From: Perkinsus olseni
Taxonomy: Eukaryota > Perkinsozoa > Perkinsida
DNA length: 64,000 bases
Direction of reading: 5' to 3'
NCBI GenBank assembly: GCA_013115125.1
Contig: JABANN010000061.1
Span: 24,422-88,421, forward strand
The position numbers and the translations under genes are program-made. Shown piece by piece: positions 11,352 to 22,028 of the stretch (position 1 is the stretch's first letter; every line of letters begins with the position of its first letter). Below the pieces are notes generated by a model, which saw only the letters and a list, made by a program, of their open reading frames with translations, searched no databases and was not told the origin of the DNA.

Positions 11352-11460
11352 CTGGAAGGAGACGATGATTTGAGTCTTGAGTTTCGAGAAAGCTTGCCTG
11401 TTGGGTTATGAGTTCCGCAAAGGGGTAACTTTGGTTAGTGTTTTGAAGGGGCTCCATCCC

Positions 11461-13845
11461 ATGGCTGACTCTGTCCCCGATACACTGTCATATGGTAGTG
11501 CGCTCGAGGGGGAATTGAGGTCAGCAGCACTCGGTGGTAGGTACTGTGAGGACGGCTGGCCGATCCGCTACAGGCCTGTTCAAAGCCAACCATGAGATGC
11601 TTGGATGGCGGAATCGGCACACGGGTCAGACCACACAGCTGAATAAAGAGGTAGTATGGGGACAGGAGTGGAATACGGTAGTGGGTGGTTACTAGGAGTG
11701 ACTCACTACCTATTACCCAATAATTGTTCAACTGGACTGCAGGGGAGTCGTAGTGGCCTTCTGTGTGGTATCATGTTGCTGTCAGGACATTGCCTCGGTG
11801 TCGTGGTATAAGGTCAGTAAGGAATGCATGTTGAAGGTGGGTGTGATAGGAGGGGACTCGAGGAGGGTTGATGGAGGCCGATCATGGTCAGATCGTAATG
11901 AAGAATGGGGATATCTACAAGTATGATGGCTTCCAAGACTCCAACTATGAGACTGTGAAGGCCTTCTTCAAGAAGCACTACGAGCTGGATCTCAATAAGG
12001 AAAAGGTGGGTCTTGAAATTTGGCAAAACTGGCAGGCCTCTGCTATCCACCGATGATCAGGTCTCCACCCGTGGCTGGTGCTGGGGGGAGAGCAGCTGGT
12101 CTGGTCCAGAACTAGAGTTGAAGAATGCTGATCAGATGGCCTTTGAGATACAGGCTACCGACATCGCACAGGTAGATTGCCTGGCTGCCGTGGCCTTACG
12201 ATAGTCGATGCTAAGGTTGTCCCTACTGGGAAGAACGAGGTGGCCCTGGAGTTCCACGTGGACGACACTAGAGATCCCGATGATGAGAGCCTAGTGGAGA
12301 TGAGGTGGGTGTTCGGGACCGTCGGCTGGAGGAATATTGTCGACTCTTGCCAGATTCTTCATTCCCAATGAAGAGTACGCATCCAAGCTCAAGGATGAGC
12401 TCATTCAGAAATCGGGAGCTGCTAGTGGTAATGTCTTCGTGAAAGTCCTAGCTTTCTTCTCCACTATTCTCTATTCGTCCAGGCGGCGGCACTACCATCT
12501 GCCAGTTCCTCAATATCCCTATTGTGCTGCCTCGAGGACACTACGATCTGGATATGTTCCGCTCGTCGTTCAAGCTGAGAGGGAAGTCATTTGACTACAC
12601 CATCAAGTACATGAACGTGTCTAGAATGTTCATGCTACCCAAGCCTGATAGCGTCCACGTATCCTTCGTTCTGGGACTGGACCAACCGGTAGTGAGAGGA
12701 GACACTGTGGCAGGCCGCTGTACGAGTGATTGCTCACAGGTGCGCCAAGGTAACACAGCCTACAGCTTCCTGGTCATGCAGTACGACAAGGAGAGGGAGG
12801 TGGATGATTTCGCCATCAACCTGGACGATGAGGAATTGGAGAAATGCAAGCTTCAGAAGGTCGTTAACGGTAGTGAGGCACCGCATTAGTCTGTTGGTCC
12901 GGCCTTCGAGGGTACGTGTTAGGGGAGAAGCTGTATGCTGTTATGGGGCAGTTGTTCAAGCATATGACTGGCAAGAACGTGGTGACGCCTTGCCAGGACT
13001 TCAAGGCCTCTAATGGATACAACTGCGTAGGCTGGCCGGGGGAAGGAGGGGTTCGAGGGGATCGTCGCCGTAGGTGAGATGCTCCCATAAGGCCAATGAT
13101 GGCTTCTTGTATCCACTCAAGAAGAGCTTCCTATTCGTTAACAAGCCAGTCATGTGGATAAGATACGATGACGTCCTGGCCGTTGGTAGGCGTTCGTGAA
13201 GGAGTATGCTCGAAGAGGATATCGTCGTCCACTTCAGAGTTTTCGCGTGCCGACTCTGGTTTCACGCAGACTCGTTATTTCGACCTTAAGATCTACCGCA
13301 AGGGTGAGGGGCAGCCCCATGACTTCCAGCAGATGGACAGGTAGTAGAAGCCTACGGTAGAGCGGTGGTGGGGAGTCTGTTACTGATTAGGTCCGAGTAC
13401 AATGGTCTCATCGAGTTCATACAGAAGGCTGGTATAAGGATACGTAACCTGGAGGGCTCCGGACTGGGCCTGGGCAAGCGGTCTCGCGATGATGGATCCT
13501 CTCCTGGTGAGTCGTCCGGACAGCGGCAGCCTCGGGGATAGCTGTGACTCTGTTAGATGGTTCGCCTGACCTGGGTGATGACCTACCGTCCGAGGATGAG
13601 AGCGATGATGAGGATTACGAGGATGCTGGTGGACCTGACAGCAGTAGTGATGAGGATGACGCTGATGAAGAAGATGAGGACGCGGTAGGAAGGAAGCGAG
13701 CTTCGCTCCGCCACTCAGGGTCGATCGCTATATGGCCGTTGCGTTCCAGGCGAGCGATGATGAGAAGGAGAAGAAGCACAAGCATAAGCATCGCCATCAT
13801 CATCACCATCATTCCCATAAAAAAGAAAAGAAGCGCAAATCCTGA
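11461..13845 (+). CDS. SSRP1: FACT complex subunit SSRP1/Pob3, multi-exon, without HMG box
   Basis: FACT (SSRP1 with SPT16) removes and replaces H2A-H2B dimers ahead of and behind polymerases. The start is the ATG at 11461 (MADSVPDTLSYGSALEGELR), followed by GLFKANHEMLGWRNRHTGQ and DIASVSWYKVSKECMLK. An intron leads into MKNGDIYKYDGFQDSNYE...FFKKHYELDL near 11880-11995, which matches human KNGHVYKYDGF. Then come the second PH-like part (PTGKNEVALEFHVDDT near 12210-12270; LPRGHYDLDMFRSSF; FDYTIKYMNVSRMF near 12530-12640) and the middle domain (ANDGFLYPLKKSFLFVNKP near 13095-13150). An acidic tract at 13560-13690 follows. The protein ends in a Lys/His-rich tail with six consecutive His codons around 13789-13806 and stops at 13843-13845. 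There is no HMG box, so the layout resembles yeast Pob3 rather than animal SSRP1. About ten exons. Confidence 0.92.
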
Positions 13846-14174
13846 ATTGCCGCATAAGGAGAGCCCTCTTACTATCACCATTGCACGTCATTTCCCTAAT
13901 CCACCTCGGCAGGCCTCGTGAGGCTGTGGGGTTGTGCAAGTATGTTAATTCACAAGCCTTGGTTGGTCTAGACGTGACCCCCTAGGGGCCTGAGGCAGCT
14001 CATCGGCGATGAGTCTTCGCGGCGACACTTTCGCTAGGCAGCGTGCTTGTCCTAGTTCATTAAAGTGCTCTGCTGTGATGATGGTGCTGGGTCTCCCTAT
14101 GCATTAGAGGGCATTCTTCGAGCTAGCCCCCTAGAGCGTAGTAGTCCTCCTCTTCTAGTTAGATTAGTACGTAC
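13846..14174 (+). other. Intergenic gap between SSRP1 and the FHA/BRCT gene
   Basis: No coding exon or RNA gene is seen. It presumably holds the SSRP1 3' untranslated region and the promoter of the next gene. Confidence 0.4.
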
Positions 14175-16779
14175 ATGTCGATACGGGTAACGCGACATCT
14201 CCGTGAGAATTCTGCCGCCTCTCAATCAGCCACAGCTTTTGATAGAGATCTCTCCCAGGACGAACCCCTCACACTCGGGTCCGACCCTCACAAGTGCAAC
14301 ATCGTGTTGAAAGGCCTCGCTGGAAGGCACTGTACACTACATCTAGAGCCATCATTGGCCTGGGTGTCGTGTACCGATAAGGGCTCTGGTCGGACCTTTC
14401 TGGTCACCTCTGACTCTATCGACCCCACCGGCCATAGGAACAGGATCAGGCTGGCCTCCCACAGTGACAGGAAGGAGAGGCTGCTGTATCAGCTCAGACA
14501 GGGCGACCGGCTGGTACTGAGTGATGGTCAAGGAGGCGACTGGGAGGTAGGATGGCAGTTGAGCGGAATTGAAGTGAGCTTGTTGCTGGCAGATCACCCT
14601 AACTTCGCTGCATGGTAATCGCAGGAGGTCCTCTGATGGCAGCTTTAACTTTGGTGGAGGGACCCAGGCCTACTGTCCGGCCAAGAAGAAGAGGCAGGAC
14701 TTCGACACGTATTCTGAGGTTGGTCATGTCTTCTCCCCACCCCGCGACCTGTCTCTGCCAATCTCAGGGCAGCTTCTCCGATCGCACACTCTCGCCTAAT
14801 GAGAACGAGAGGCATCGGGCCAATGCCATGGCCCAGGAAGAGGAGGATTCCCTGCCGCCGGGTCTGGACGAGACGATGAAGTTCTCCTTGGGAGAGCAGG
14901 GCCAATCGCTGTCGCCTGTTGTCCCTCTACTCCTCACAAGCGGCGAGGTAGTCAGAGATCTCGGTAGAGGCCCCCTTTGGTGTCCTTCCGATGGCAGGTG
15001 AACCCCGAGGACGTCTTTGGCGGGAGGGACTCTCTAGCTTCCCTAGCTAGCTTCGGGGAGGGCAGCAGCATACCTGCCATACGCCCATCGACACCGGCAG
15101 CGGACCCTCGGGTCGAACACTGCGCGAGAGCAGGCCAACCTCATTTCTACTCACCCTTCAGGCTAGTATCGCTACGGTGCCGTACTGTCCTGGCACCACC
15201 TACAAAGACACAGTGAGTCCCCCTAGTCTGTTATGGGCCTCATTTCCTATCCCCTCTAGGCTTACCAGGACAGTGACCAGGACTCGGACACCAGGCCGTA
15301 TGGCGAGAGAGGGGCGCTTAAAGCTGCTCCCACGGTAGTACTAGGAGCGTGCCGCCACGGGCAGCGCAGAGCCTAGCCTCCTCAGCGATTGTACGGCCAT
15401 GAGTCTGAGTCGGCGCCGCCAACTCCCGTCCAAGACAGCTGCATTGAGGATGCGGAGGAGGAGATCAGCTCCCTCACTCCCAAGGCATCTACGGGCGTGG
15501 CCTCGGTGATGGCGAAGACCCGCAGGGTCCAGCCGCCGGATGAGGTTGAACTGGTATGTTCGATGGTCGATGAGGCTGTCAACCCGAACGACTTCCCTCT
15601 CAACATGATCTCGGAGGAAGAGGGCCTTCGCACCGGGATGACGATAAGCACTGATAGCGATGGTGATGATGAAGGAGATGAGATGCCCTCTAGGGCCTCA
15701 GTACGAAGCAAGTCAAGGCCTCAGCCAAAGCCCAAAGCGAAGAGTAAGGCAAAAGCCAAGGCCAAGGCCAAAGGGAGACCTAAAGCGAAGGCCCGAGGGA
15801 GAAGGAGCCCCCAGTCATCAGCCAGCAAGCGATCACGAAGAGTGAAGGTCGAGGATGATTGTGATGTCGGCAGCAGCAGTATTGAGGCTCCCCGGAGCCC
15901 AGTTAGTAAACGGAGGAGGCGGCAAAGTGCTGCCAATCCGGTAGGCGACGTGATGAAGGAGGAAGACAGAGTGAGGGCGTTGGATCATCGACGATTGATG
16001 GCCCTCTCGACCCTCAGGTGGCCATTTGCTTCAGCACCGAGTGCCGGCCCTCCGCGGCGGATGAGAGGAGAATAGCAGCCTGCGGCGGGAGGATAGCTGC
16101 TTCGGTCTCGAGTGGGTCGTCCGAGGCTCCCACTCTGCCTTTCCTCTGTGGGCGCTTTTAGGTGACGTTGCGATGTTTGTAGCCGATCGTCTCAAGCGTA
16201 CAGCGAAGCTCATGTCTGCCATTTGCCGCGGTATACCCGTAGTGAGCAGCGAGTACATTCTACGATGCTTCGAGCGAGGGCAGATCACGCAGCCTTATGA
16301 TGAGACCGACTGGCTTCAAGACGCGGCCGGGGAGCGAAGTTGGGGGTTCACTTTGAGCCAGTCGATCAAGTTGGCCAGAGACCGCGGGCCGGTGTTAAAG
16401 GATTACCAAGTAAACGCCGACTACCTCGGTCCGCGTTGGGCGCACTGATAGGCCGATAGGTCCACTGTGCCACCAAAGCCACGGCAACGAAGGACTTCAA
16501 GGAAATAGTAGCCGCCGCTGGTGGTACGTACCTTACCAGTCTCCCCGCCCGCATCCCTGAGGAACGTAGGCCCACATACGTTGTCCAGTGATAGTGCCAG
16601 CTTCCTCGATGTGCTCAGGCAAGGACTCGCTGCTCGTTATAGTGGAGGACCGCGAGACTAGAGGGGACTTGCGACTTGTGCGGAAGCTGAAGCTCCCGAG
16701 TGTATACGTGAAGGAGCTGGTCATGGCAGCTGCTACTACGCAAGAGTTGGACCTCGTTAAGTTCACTGTGGAGATATAA
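14175..16779 (+). CDS. FHA plus tandem BRCT protein, DNA-damage mediator-like (MDC1/NBS1-type architecture)
   Basis: FHA domains bind phosphothreonine and paired BRCT domains often bind phosphoserine tails such as phosphorylated H2A.X. The ATG at 14175 begins an FHA domain in the first exon: EPLTLGSDPHKCNIVLKGL followed by the G-R-H-C core near 14250-14335. A long low-complexity middle follows. It includes acidic/Ser stretches and a strongly basic Lys-Pro-Ala repeat region at about 15715-15810 (KPKAKSKAKAKAKAK), then more basic patches. From about 16170 a BRCT domain reads FVADRLKRTAKLMSAICRG, IPVVSSEYILRCFE, then DWLQDAAGERSWGF. A second BRCT-like unit spans about 16460-16779 (KATATKDFKEIVAAAGGTYL ... 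KDSLLVIVEDRE ... PSVYVKELV). Stop at 16777-16779. In NBS1 the FHA and BRCTs are adjacent; here about 500 residues separate them, as in MDC1. It is not a confirmed orthologue of either. Confidence 0.75.
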
Positions 16780-16967
16780 TTACAATCCATGCATAATGCT
16801 ACCATCACCATCGTGAACATCCTACCCACCCTTGCTGACCTGCCGCGAGGCAGAGTACACTACCTTTTTTACTAACATTAACATCGAGTTGATTGAGTTT
16901 AGTTTGCTAGTTGGGGCTGCTAGGGGAGGCGTGCCGTTCCAACTGGGACAGTGTTGTTGTTCTAATA

Positions 16968-17795
16968 ATGGTGCTACTACTGACTGAGGTCAGTCCGGGC
17001 GAATACGAAGTCGTTGGTCCAGCTAAGAAAGGCATTACTGCGAGGCTTCTCGAAGGGTGAGGCCACACCGCTCTTGAAGACCATTGGTAGCTGGAGCAGC
17101 AGCTTACTTCAGTCACCTTCGACCCGATCCCTCCCTGCCTGGGTATACTCATTCGACGGAGGCACATGACTCGTTACCGTCGTTACAAGATTCCTTGCTG
17201 CTAGCACTCAAAGGGGTGCCGGGTACTCTTGTCTATATGACTGATGAGGCTGGTGGGTATCTTGGAAGATGCACAGTGAAGACCCTCCTCAATGGCGGCC
17301 GAGAGTAAGAGCAGCCCTTGCAGCGGGGGAGTCCAGCGGGGGCTGGATCTCACATTCAACCCTCGACGGCATAGTGCTAGGTCTAATGGCTTCCGTTTCC
17401 GGTTTCCGGCTGAGTGCTTGCAACTCGCCCTCTCGAGACCATCGTATTTTCCTATCAGTGTACTAATCTGTCGAGATGATACGCCTGGCTATCGAAGGAT
17501 GGTCATCTCAACTCGCGATGTGAAGTACATAGTGCCACCTGCCGACTTCGAACCTGTGCGGGATGTACAGGAGGCGATCCGAGCTGATGCGATTGCCAAG
17601 GAGGAGAAACAAAGGAGACACGTCTCTTTCCGGAGGTAGCCCCTCCCGGCAATCTTACCATCTTTTCACATCCTGGTCCTTCGCTCCCCGGACAGCTGAC
17701 TACGTTGTCTGTTGCTGTTCAGGCATATCAAATCGCGACAAGAGCGAGAGAAGGCCGTGAGAGAGTATCAACAGAGAACTAATTCGGGAGGCTAA
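16968..17795 (+). CDS. Unrecognised small multi-exon gene with a charged C-terminal helix
   Basis: I do not recognise this gene. A plausible first exon starts at the ATG 16968 and reads MVLLLTEVSPGEYEVVGPA. Further blocks are LLLALKGVPGTLVYMTDEAG near 17196-17255, a segment with GYRRMVISTRDVKYIVPPAD near 17487-17545, and a charged helical end (DAIAKEEKQRRHVSFR, then after an intron with acceptor near 17712 HIKSRQEREKAVREYQQ) that stops at 17793-17795. At least four exons are needed and the exact borders are unsure. It follows the FHA/BRCT gene by under 200 bp on the same strand. Confidence 0.45.
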
Positions 17796-18223
17796 TCATG
17801 AGCCCCTAATTCCGTATGTTTCTGCACGAGAGCATTGGTTTTGTTTTTTGCGCTGAATCAACTTAACAGCAGATCAGAGAGCTTGAAATCGGTCTTAAAG
17901 ATAGTGCGAAAATATGGTCCTGGCCCAGTATGAAGTCTGCGGTGAATGCCAGGTTTAAATGTTGTATTAACTTCAAAATACACTAGTGGAAAACGGGGGA
18001 TGTGCTCCTCACGCACCCTCTTCGGTCAAAATTAGTCTCCTAATCGTATACGCTTCATCATCAGGGTCTCTACTCGGGAATCACCAACCTGCATTCCTGT
18101 TCTATAGAAGGTGTGAGATGTCGAGTGTAGCAGTCTGAGACTGGCCAGTCTCACTGTGCAATCGTCAACCGCGCGACCTCCAATCTCTCATTCTACGAGC
18201 AGCAGCACCTGTGACACTGCACA
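17796..18223 (+). other. Intergenic gap, no feature recognised
   Basis: AT-richer than the flanks with no long open frame on either strand. I see no RNA gene. Confidence 0.4.
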
Positions 18224-20737
18224 ATGGTTGGCTCCCCGTTGTCATCATCGGCATCTCGATCTCCTTCCTCTGCCGCAGCAGAGCCTGATTCATTCCCGCG
18301 AGATCGATTGAAAGCTCTGCGACTATTGAAGCAAGAGGCTCTCCGGCTCCTCCACGATCAAAACGACGCGTAATACGGTTGTCTCGACCCTGACTCCCTC
18401 CTATCAAAACGATAGTTACCGGACCGGTACACCTTTTCTCTCGGTTTGTACGTCACAGCTAGTCGCAGACATCGTTGCCAAGCCCGAACAGTGGCCTTTG
18501 GAAGTCGAAGTAGGAGTTGGCCTCAGAGCTCTTTCCTAAGTCACCCTCTCGAACAGGCCCTCGTACGTGCACTCGCTGGCTGCACCCCCGACTCCGATTC
18601 TCCTATATTGGACTTCTCGGCACACCTCTTTTTCCTGTCCCACTGCCCCCTGAGGTACCTGGGGAGACTCTCCACAGAACAATTACTAGTCGGGGGTCGT
18701 TCAGGTTGAGGTTGATTCACACTGCGATGGGCAGCGCATCGGCTAAGTTAGAATTGGCAGCCTTGCTCCGAAAAGACCAGTACAGAAGAGCCTGCTGGGG
18801 GATAACGGCTGTGAGCTGTTAGTGATGCTGTTGTGTTCAGCAGCCTGATCTCCCGTAGGCCCTGGAAGTGCTACAAGAGGACCCAAGGAAATTATGGGAA
18901 ATGTATGAGCTCCTCGAGTGGCTATGCTAGTATGCAAACCGTCAACATTCCTTTGTTATAGTCCCGATAATACCCTCGAAGACCTCCACGAGTTACTGCG
19001 GAGTTCGAAAACGCCCGAGTGTACCCCTTCACCCGACGACGGCCTGTCATCTGATGAAGGCTGGGCTGAGGCCCTGGCAGTCGTCGTGGAGATGGTATCC
19101 TCAGTATCGCAGAGGATGCTAACAAGCGCTGAAGATTTCGGCGGGTTTTTCGTCGATGACTGGGTACCCTCACCCATGGTCATCTTGCCTCTCTCCAAGC
19201 CTCGCTCAGGCTCGCTCCAGGCTCAATGCAATCATGGCTAACTATAGGCGACATTGCCCTGACGGAGCGGCGTCACTTTCATCGTTCCTCCGCCAGTGGT
19301 TAGCCACGGATCAGAGGCTGAGAGCGAAACTCCTCGATGATCTGGTAAGAACATTGCGGTCGAGGGTGCGGTAGAGAGTGTTCCGTCGACCTGACTAGCA
19401 CTGGATGGCTAGATCTCTTCCAGGCCAGCCGGCTCATTATCAGCCTCCGTGGCACTGAAACCGCTAATGTTATCATACGGAGCCTCATCGAAGATCCTCA
19501 GTCGGACGCGGAGTTCAACCTAATCACCCGCCTGGAGGGACCCCGCAACATACTCAGTCCAGAGACACTAGAAGCGATAGTGCGCACTTGTCCCAGTGCC
19601 CAATGGGTAAGGCGCGGCCGACTATGGAGGCGCGCATGATTTCAATGTTCAGAGACGACAGGCATGGCAAAGCTGTGATGTTCTATCGGAAGACGTCGAG
19701 GGGCTCTGCAGGAAGAGCGCTCTTTACGACCCCGACGCGCAAGTGAGGTACCATCACTTGCCCCCGGTCGTGCAAGGTCCTTAGTCTTCCACCCAGGCTA
19801 GCGGCACTCCGCTGTCTAGGAAGGATCGATAAGGCAGCTGCCGCCGAGGCTCTTCGCGATGCTGATGGAGACGTTAGACAAGCGGCGCTCGACATAGCTG
19901 GGTACCCAACGTCCGAGTTTCCAATAGCTGAAGTCAGGACCTTCCTGACGACTCAGGCTTGGGGCTTTAGCGAGCTGCAGCACCCCACACCTGATCGTCC
20001 TGGCCCTCAGCAGAGGCAATGAAGAAATGTTCGCTCATGTAGGCCAAGCTGGAGCCTGGGCCCGCGTGGAATGAGGTTTAGGTTGAAGCGGAGATATTGA
20101 AGAGACTGAAGGCTGACGTCACACAATTGCTCCGGTAACGACCAGGCCGGCTTCCGGCGACCAGATCCCCAATCGAGCTTCCGTCAGGGACCTTCGGGTG
20201 CTTGAAAGGAAAGGAGAGGATACAGTGCTGCATATCCTGAAAGATTTATCTCCAGTGAGCACGAGTCATCCTGGACGACTGCTCTAGTTGGGCCCCACTC
20301 GGGATGTGATGCTTTGTGCCTCACAGGTCCTCTCTTCCGAGCTGCCAAATACGTCTCTCGGATTGTCTCCTCTTGAAGGAAAGCGTCATGAGCCTCCACC
20401 GGCAAGGAAACGCAAAGTAGGTGGGATACGACCAAGAATTCAGCTCAAGCGACGGATGAAGGGCCTTCTGGTTACAGGTGCCGTGTGCCTGGAGACCATG
20501 GGAAGGTGTGTCCGAACAAGCAACACCGATGAGGTCTCTGCGATTGGCCGAGCCGATAGAGGTTCTATCCGTTCTGGCTTGCAACCGCAACTCTCCAGCG
20601 TTCCCGCGATTCAGGACTCCGACACACCACGAGAGTGCAGCGAGCAGATCTCATCTTGTGGAAGCTCCGCCCGTGCTATCGCAGCAGCCTGCGAAGATTT
20701 ATCAGAAGCCGACTTGAATGCTCTTGCATGGTGGTGA
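18224..20737 (+). CDS. Multi-exon helical-repeat protein (HEAT-like)
   Basis: A plausible start is the ATG at 18224 (MVGSPLSSSASRSPSSAAAE), a Ser-rich beginning followed by a helix (RLKALRLLKQEALRLL). Successive coding blocks are helical: ALVRALAGCTPDSDSPILDF near 18560-18615; AKLELAALLRKDQYRRACWG near 18742-18800; WAEALAVVVEMVSSVSQRML near 19062-19121; and LRQWLATDQRLRAKLLDDL near 19289-19343. Near 19815-19905 is a block with AAEALRDADGDVRQAALDIA, which has the D-x-D-x-x-V-R-x-A-A-L signature of HEAT repeats. The C-terminal part (20330-20737) is basic then Ser-rich and ends in EADLNALAWW with a TGA at 20735-20737. Scaffold proteins of the Integrator or condensin kind carry such repeats, but no specific match was recognised. 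Confidence 0.45.
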
Positions 20738-21117
20738 CTGCCCTTACTGAGTCACAATGTGGCTTCCTCTACTCAGGAAAGGGTTTGCTTGGGTTCCTGG
20801 GGGCTGGTGAAGGCTGTACTTGTGCCGCACCAGAATTGTTGTGTCTCTTCAACACAACAATTCTGATTTTTACATGTCAAAAGGGATTCCGGAATCGATT
20901 CTGAGTCGCAGGATCGGCGAAAATCTCCCACACACACTTGAGAAATTTCAGGGCCAAGTAGTGGGAATTCCGGGAAAAGTATCCAGTGAAATGGTCATAA
21001 GACTCAGGATTGCTTCTAACGCAGAAAGGACAAGTCAAAGATGGATCCTCGCTTATAGCCTGAAAGTGTCACGGTGGCCGGCGGTAATGACTTCTCTAGT
21101 ACATTGTAAGAAGATCA
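20738..21117 (+). other. Intergenic gap containing a perfect hairpin
   Basis: No supported coding exon. The main feature is the 14-bp-arm hairpin at 20831-20865, listed separately. The gap lies between two plus-strand genes, so the hairpin would be in a 3' untranslated region or promoter. Confidence 0.45.
20831..20865. repeat. Perfect inverted repeat, 14-bp arms, 7-nt loop
   Basis: Left arm CAGAATTGTTGTGT at 20831-20844, loop CTCTTCA at 20845-20851, right arm ACACAACAATTCTG at 20852-20865. The arms match perfectly. No coding function is apparent. Confidence 0.9.
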
Positions 21118-21910
21118 TGATCGACGAGTTCTCTTCATCCTTCTCGGCATCATCATCCCCTTCTCCCGGCTGGGTTCTCCCACGCAATCGGGGGTCCGCT
21201 CGCTCGACGGGTACTCATTGCCTCTGATTCAGAGGCGAGCTACTCATCCAACTATCATACTCAAAGCTCTTCCCCTTTTATAGACACATACGCCCTCACT
21301 AACTCGGCTGCGAGCATCGTGGGTTCTGCACTATCCAGTTTCCCATCGCCACACGTTCGACCCGAAGTGCCCAAGCTAGACTTATGTAGCTTGAGGAAGC
21401 CGCCGCAAGCCTACAGGTAGGTTCGTCCGTCATTGGGCTATATTGCGGTGCAGGTCTGAGTACCGGGCACCCTCAAGCTCTTCATCAGCCCACGCCGACA
21501 CGGGCGAGCGTCCCCTTGCGCCTTCGACTGCGACAAGGGACCGTGGTTTGATTGCTCGGCTATTAGAATGGGTCTCCTGGAGTCTCAATCAGTGGTAGGC
21601 GGCCGTGAGATCGCTGGGAGCCGCTGAGTGTCACCCGATGATAACGTATTGATTTCCTTCTCAGCACCAGTTGCGAGATCGACACTTGTCGTGGCGACCC
21701 CTCCCACTCTATTAGGGTACTTTGATCCTGACTAATTACGTCGAAGCCTTGCGGATTACTCATCGCTCTTCTGCGAAGGTGTCCAACAACGAATCGTGGT
21801 GACCACTCGGCTGATTCTGTAGTGCTGCTAGTCTGGACCCAGTCTCGTGGTGTGAACCGATGCAATGAGCCAATGCATACCATCTCCTTGCCTACTTATA
21901 GACTTGAGTT
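21118..21910 (+). CDS. Probable exons of an unrecognised Ser-rich gene
   Basis: Starting at the ATG 21118 there is a Ser/Pro-rich block (MIDEFSSSFSASSSPSPGW). A second block near 21225-21417 contains IDTYALTNSAASIVGSALSS and PEVPKLDLCSLRKPPQAYR and ends at a GTAGGT donor. A third near 21447-21597 contains RGLIARLLEWVSWSLNQW. Junctions were not resolved. These could be the 5' exons of the coiled-coil/TPR-like gene that follows at 22029, or a separate short gene. No family was recognised. Confidence 0.3.
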
Positions 21911-22028
21911 AGCTAGTTACTAGTGGCCGCGACTGGCATGGTTACGTGTGCTAAAAGCCGTGCTTGGTTGCAGTCCATCCTCAGTTCTCGAGCGATAACA
22001 TTTTCTTTCGGCTCTGGGCTCAGAACCG

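Noticed and set aside
13600-13880. Hydrophobic minus-strand frame rich in Met and Leu
   Set aside because: It is the antisense of the acidic and His/Lys-rich tail of SSRP1.
18224-20737. Integrator subunit 4
   Set aside because: Only a generic HEAT-repeat pattern was seen; no INTS4-specific block could be matched.
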